A model generated the notes under the pieces. It searched no databases, had not been told where the DNA came from, and saw only the letters and a program-made list of their open reading frames with translations. The translations under genes were made by a program, and so were the position numbers. A DNA stretch of 64,000 nt from M55B127 sp034521955 (GTDB taxonomy: Bacteria > Bacillota > Halanaerobiia > Halanaerobiales > M55B127): assembly GCA_034521955.1 (NCBI GenBank), contig JAXHLT010000006.1:1-64000 (forward strand). The letters run 5' to 3'. The first letter of the stretch is position 1, and the number at the start of each line of letters is the position of its first letter. Positions 61,058 through 64,000 of the stretch are shown here, piece by piece.

Positions 61058-61531
61058 ATGACAATAGAACAAAAAGAAAAAAATTATAAAGCGCTTTATG
61101 ACAGTATGAAAGCTTTAATTGATACTGAAAGAGATTGGGTAGCAAATATGGCAAATGTTTCATCTTTACTTTATCACCACTTAGAAAATGTTAACTGGGT
61201 TGGGTTTTACCTAATGAGAGATGGGGAATTGGTCTTAGGTCCTTTTCAAGGTAAACCAGCTTGTATCAGAATAGAAGTAGGTTCAGGTGTTTGTGGTTCA
61301 GCAGTTGAAGATCAAGAAACTTATGTAGTTGATGATGTACATGAATTTAACGGACATATAGCATGTGATCCTAATTCAAATTCTGAAATTGTTGTTCCAA
61401 TCTTTAGTGAAGATGAAGTAATAGGTGTCTTAGACATTGATAGTCCAGTAAATAGCAACTTTGATGAGGTTGATAAGGAGTATTTAGAAAAGATGGTTAA
61501 GTATTTAGTAAGAGCTTCTCATATGGAATAG
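61058..61531 (+). CDS. msrC: free methionine-(R)-sulfoxide reductase (GAF domain)
   Basis: 157 residues, a single GAF domain. Cysteines C69, C79 and C103 have the same spacing (10 and 24) as the catalytic set of E. coli fRMsr. GVCGSAVEDQETYVVDDVHEFNGHIACD is the family core. It repairs free oxidised methionine and fits the oxidative-stress genes downstream. ATG 61058 follows GGGGAG; a longer frame from 61022 overlaps kdd. Confidence 0.92.
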   Translation: MTIEQKEKNYKALYDSMKALIDTERDWVANMANVSSLLYHHLENVNWVGFYLMRDGELVLGPFQGKPACIRIEVGSGVCGSAVEDQETYVVDDVHEFNGHIACDPNSNSEIVVPIFSEDEVIGVLDIDSPVNSNFDEVDKEYLEKMVKYLVRASHME

Positions 61532-61559
61532 TTCAAAAGAATAATGAAATATATAAAAG

Positions 61560-61590
61560 CACTTAAGTTTTTTAACTTAGGTGTTTTTTT
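61560..61590 (+). terminator. intrinsic terminator after msrC
   Basis: CACTTAAGTT (61560-61569) pairs with AACTTAGGTG (61574-61583), with one G-U, followed by seven T. Confidence 0.83.
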
Positions 61591-61672
61591 ATGCTCAAAA
61601 TAAAGGATATAGAACTCTTTTGAGTAATATTAACTATAAGGTAGACAATGATTAAAAAAGGAGGAATGTCGT

Positions 61673-62539
61673 ATTAATATAAACAAAACAAAACTAGTTA
61701 TGCAGGCAGTTCAGGGAGCAATTTCACATCCGATGGCTGCTCGAACTCCATACCGTATGGATAGAGAAGGAAAAGGACGTATATTACCAGGTACTGGTGG
61801 TATTTCTTATAATGTAAGAATCGGTGATTCAGCATTCGGTTGGGCTGGTGATCATATTGAACCAGGTGTAAGTATGAAAATTAGTGATAAAAACAAATCT
61901 AATGATAATTATGGGTTAGGTCTATTAGCCTGTATTGGAAATAAAGCTAAGTTAATAAGTGGTGAAGCTCAAGGAACATTTGGTTATGTTACAGGTACAC
62001 ATGGAGGAATTGACCATGTGATAGTAGACTTTGAGCCAGAAGTATTGGATAAGTTAAAGATTGGTGATGAAATATTGATTAAGGCTTTTGGTCAGGGATT
62101 AGAGCTACTAGATCATCCAGAAATCAGTGTTTTTAACTTAGACCCAAATCTTTTGGATAAGATGAATATCACAGAAAATGATGGCTTAATAGAAGTTGGA
62201 GTTACAACAGAAATACCAGCTCATTTAATGGGTTCAGGAATTGGTTCTTCATCAGTAGCTTTAGGTGATTATGATATTACTACTGGAGATGAAGAAGAAA
62301 TTAAAAAATTAGGAATTGATAAACTAAAGTTTGGTGATTTTGTTTATCTAAAAGATAGTGACAATACTTATGGACGCGAATTTAAAAAAGGTGCTGGAAG
62401 TATTGGGGTTGTCATACACAGTGACTGTATTAAAATGGGTCATGGACCCGGTGTAACTACTGTTATGACAGCAAAGAATAATATTATTAGACCAAAAATT
62501 GATCAAGAGGCTAATTTAATTAATTATTTATATGATTAA
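61673..62539 (+). CDS. DUF4438-type protein, apparent AUU start
   Basis: 288 residues from ATT 61673. SHPMAARTPYRMDREGKGRILPG, GHGPGVTTVMT and GGIDHVIVDFE match DUF4438 as I recall it; function unknown. ATG 61700 has no RBS. AGGAGG (61659-61664) lies 8 nt before ATT 61673, and NINKTKLVMQAVQG fits the usual family start. ATG 61666 is too near the SD and stops after three codons, unless one T is an error. Confidence 0.72.
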   Translation: MNINKTKLVMQAVQGAISHPMAARTPYRMDREGKGRILPGTGGISYNVRIGDSAFGWAGDHIEPGVSMKISDKNKSNDNYGLGLLACIGNKAKLISGEAQGTFGYVTGTHGGIDHVIVDFEPEVLDKLKIGDEILIKAFGQGLELLDHPEISVFNLDPNLLDKMNITENDGLIEVGVTTEIPAHLMGSGIGSSSVALGDYDITTGDEEEIKKLGIDKLKFGDFVYLKDSDNTYGREFKKGAGSIGVVIHSDCIKMGHGPGVTTVMTAKNNIIRPKIDQEANLINYLYD

Positions 62540-62565
62540 ACTAAAAAATGTATAAAATTGGTATC

Positions 62566-62594
62566 TTGACATCAAGAAGATATAATGCTATAAT
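62566..62594 (+). promoter_or_regulatory. consensus promoter of rubrerythrin
   Basis: TTGACA (62566-62571), 17-nt spacer and TATAAT (62589-62594) with extended TG at 62586-62587. This is the best vegetative promoter in the window. Confidence 0.85.
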
Positions 62595-62602
62595 CATTAG
62601 CA
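62588..62602 (+). promoter_or_regulatory. PerR-like box over the rubrerythrin -10
   Basis: CTATAATCATTAGCA matches the PerR consensus TTATAATNATTATAA at 11 of 14 defined positions and overlaps the -10 and probable start site. PerR commonly controls rubrerythrin in clostridia. AT-richness lowers confidence. Confidence 0.45.
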
Positions 62603-62643
62603 GTAACAATTACTAATAACGTAAAATATAAGGGGGAATAAAA

Positions 62644-63201
62644 ATGGTTAAAAATGATATGACAGCACAAAATTTAAGATCAGCATATGGTGGAGAAAGT
62701 CAAGCTTTTCAAAGGTATATGGTGTGGAGTGATAAGGCAAAAGAAGATGGATATCCAAATGTAGGTTTATTATTTAAAGCAATTGCTCATGCAGAACATG
62801 TACATGCAAGCAATCACTTTACAGCATTAGATAACTGCCAGGGAGACTTTTTAGTTGCTTCAGGTGCAGTATTTGGTTTAGGTCCAACTGCCGAAAACTT
62901 AGAAGGAGCTAAAGCTGGTGAGGATTTTGAGATCGATCAAATGTATCCTACATACAATCTTGTAGCAAAAGAACAGCAGGAAAATGAAGCAGTTCGTTCT
63001 TTCCATTATGCTTTAGAAGCAGAAAAAATTCACTCAAAATTATTTGGTGAAGCAAGAGAGTCTGTTTTAGATGGTCAGGATATTGAATTAGAATCTGTAA
63101 GTATTTGTGAAGTATGTGGACACACTGTTGTAGATGGCACTCCTGATGAATGTCCAATCTGTGGTGCTAAAAAGGAAGAATTTAAAGTATTTGAAAAATA
63201 A
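62644..63201 (+). CDS. rbr: rubrerythrin
   Basis: 185 residues. A ferritin-like di-iron domain (about 1-145, with GGESQAFQRY, HAEHVHASNH and EAEKIHSKLF giving the Glu/His ligands) precedes a rubredoxin domain with CEVCGH and CPICGA. It reduces hydrogen peroxide in anaerobes, fed by NADH-linked rubredoxin reductases. A superoxide reductase gene follows, giving a two-step superoxide-to-water route. Confidence 0.95.
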   Translation: MVKNDMTAQNLRSAYGGESQAFQRYMVWSDKAKEDGYPNVGLLFKAIAHAEHVHASNHFTALDNCQGDFLVASGAVFGLGPTAENLEGAKAGEDFEIDQMYPTYNLVAKEQQENEAVRSFHYALEAEKIHSKLFGEARESVLDGQDIELESVSICEVCGHTVVDGTPDECPICGAKKEEFKVFEK

Positions 63202-63251
63202 TTAAAAATTTAATATAATAATATTAGAACGAATAAAAAGGGGGAGTTTCA

Positions 63252-63602
63252 ATGTCAAAGTATGAAGTGCAAACTTTACAAGATCCAAATGACAAAACTG
63301 TTTTAGAGAAAAAACATGTTCCTTTTATTACAGCTCCTGATAGTGTAAAAAAAGGAGAGCCTTTTGAAGTAACAGTAAAGATGGGTAAAGAAATTGATCA
63401 CCCAATGGAAGAAGGTCACTTTATTGAATTTTTCGATGTTTATGCTGGTGACATAAAAGTTGCTAATGTGACATTTACTCCTGAATGTGAAGCAGAAGCT
63501 ACCTTAACATTAAAATTGGATGAATCAGTAACTTTAAAAGTTGAAAATTACTGCAACCTTCATGGTTACTGGAAAAACGAGAAAAAAATTGAAGTTAAAT
63601 AA
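63252..63602 (+). CDS. sor: superoxide reductase (neelaredoxin type)
   Basis: 116 residues. The iron ligands H22 (KKHVPFI), H50, H56, C101 and H104 (CNLHGYW) form the His4-Cys centre, with K21 before H22 as in the family. The N-terminal desulforedoxin domain is absent, so it is a one-iron SOR. It lies 50 nt after rubrerythrin and works with it in oxygen defence. Confidence 0.93.
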   Translation: MSKYEVQTLQDPNDKTVLEKKHVPFITAPDSVKKGEPFEVTVKMGKEIDHPMEEGHFIEFFDVYAGDIKVANVTFTPECEAEATLTLKLDESVTLKVENYCNLHGYWKNEKKIEVK

Positions 63603-63624
63603 AAAATAACAAAGACTTAGACAT

Positions 63625-63667
63625 TATCCCCTCTTCGGAACGTACGGAGATGGGGATATTTTTTTTT
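63625..63667 (+). terminator. intrinsic terminator after the superoxide reductase
   Basis: TATCCCC (63625-63631) pairs with GGGGATA (63652-63658), extended by TCT/AGA across a one-base bulge, followed by a run of eight or more T. Confidence 0.87.
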
Positions 63668-63824
63668 ACTACATAATTATTTAAAAATAAGCTAAATATA
63701 TATTAATAAAAGTATCATTAGATGAGAATGACAATGACTTGAAATTAAGTGAATAAGTGGTATACTTTTGATAAATGGATTAAAAATTATTTATCAAAGT
63801 TAGATAAAAGAGGGAGGATAAACA

Positions 63825-64000
63825 ATGAACATTAGATATGAAGATAATAAGTGGAAAGAAAAGATGAGAGTAAAGTTAGATGTTAATAATATGTTTGAAG
63901 AGTTCATTGGTAAAAAGCACGGTATAAAGCCTAAAGAAGTAGATGAAATGATTGAAGAGATAAATAAGGCAGATAAAAATATCAAAAAGCAGTATAAGGA
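63825..64000 (+). CDS. pgi: glucose-6-phosphate isomerase, N-terminal part (cut by window edge)
   Basis: 58 residues from ATG 63825 (RBS GGGAGGA). KMRVKLDVNNMFEEFIGKKHGIKPKEVDEM resembles the start of clostridial/bacillar phosphoglucose isomerase. The frame is open to the window end. The call rests on the short N-terminus only. Confidence 0.65.
   Translation, partial: MNIRYEDNKWKEKMRVKLDVNNMFEEFIGKKHGIKPKEVDEMIEEINKADKNIKKQYK

Noticed and set aside
1..64000. CRISPR arrays, insertion sequences, prophage, rRNA or tRNA genes.
   Set aside because: No regularly spaced repeats, transposase or integrase motifs, or tRNA/rRNA signatures were seen on reading the sequence and the encoded proteins. A dedicated tRNA search was not possible.

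Overview
The window is AT-rich (roughly one third G+C by eye), carries clear AGGAGG-type ribosome binding sites with many TTG and GTG starts, and has almost all genes on the + strand in tight operons. Gene content is that of an anaerobic fermenting Firmicute. Two exported solute-binding proteins have ordinary signal peptides ending in Ala-Gln with no lipobox cysteine, which fits the diderm Halanaerobiales better than a classical Gram-positive. No rRNA, tRNA, CRISPR array, transposase or phage gene was recognised.

Region 1 (about 0.1-26 kb) is a purine-catabolic and molybdenum-hydroxylase island. It starts with a structured leader, then two fold-type II PLP enzymes (the first frameshifted), an XRE-cupin regulator, YgeY-like hydrolase, YgeW-like knotted carbamoyltransferase and an NCS2 permease destroyed by about nine single-base frame changes. 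Two complete Mo-hydroxylases follow. One has the usual three subunits. The other has its Mo subunit split into two genes, as in nicotinate dehydrogenase of Eubacterium barkeri. Between and after them lie an 8-oxoguanine-deaminase-like enzyme, SsnA, an NTPase, a PreA-like flavoprotein, adenine deaminase, an AzgA-type purine permease, MocA (Mo cofactor cytidylyltransferase), a short ModE-like repressor and a binding protein plus ATPase preceded by a ModE-like operator. The set resembles the selenium-dependent Mo-hydroxylase / anaerobic purine degradation clusters (YgeW-YgeY-SsnA-XDH). AzlCD and threonine aldolase follow.

Region 2 (27.5-43.4 kb) is salvage and stress: a BMP-type nucleoside ABC transporter, a fluoride riboswitch with terminator controlling a cation/proton antiporter and DUF190 protein, an ABC-2 exporter, pseudouridine catabolism (PsuG and a PfkB kinase), a TetR remnant, PhoU, dihydropyrimidinase, a possible small RNA, and a LonB-like protease.

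Region 3 (43.4-61 kb) is mostly lysine fermentation: Hbd, crotonase and CoA-transferase; KamA (divergent); an Orr-type racemase; a YtcJ-like amidohydrolase; a PAS-AAA-Fis sigma-54 activator; a LysO-like carrier; then KamB-KamD-KamE-Kal-Kce-flavoprotein-Kdd. Three sigma-54 (-24/-12) promoters with exact GG-N10-GC spacing lie upstream of hbd, kamA and kamB, so the activator probably controls the whole pathway. An hsp20 gene with CtsR-like operators sits at its left edge.

Region 4 (61-64 kb) holds free methionine sulfoxide reductase, a DUF4438 protein, rubrerythrin with a PerR-like box, a superoxide reductase and the start of glucose-6-phosphate isomerase. Two genes (59278 and 61673) appear to start with AUU.
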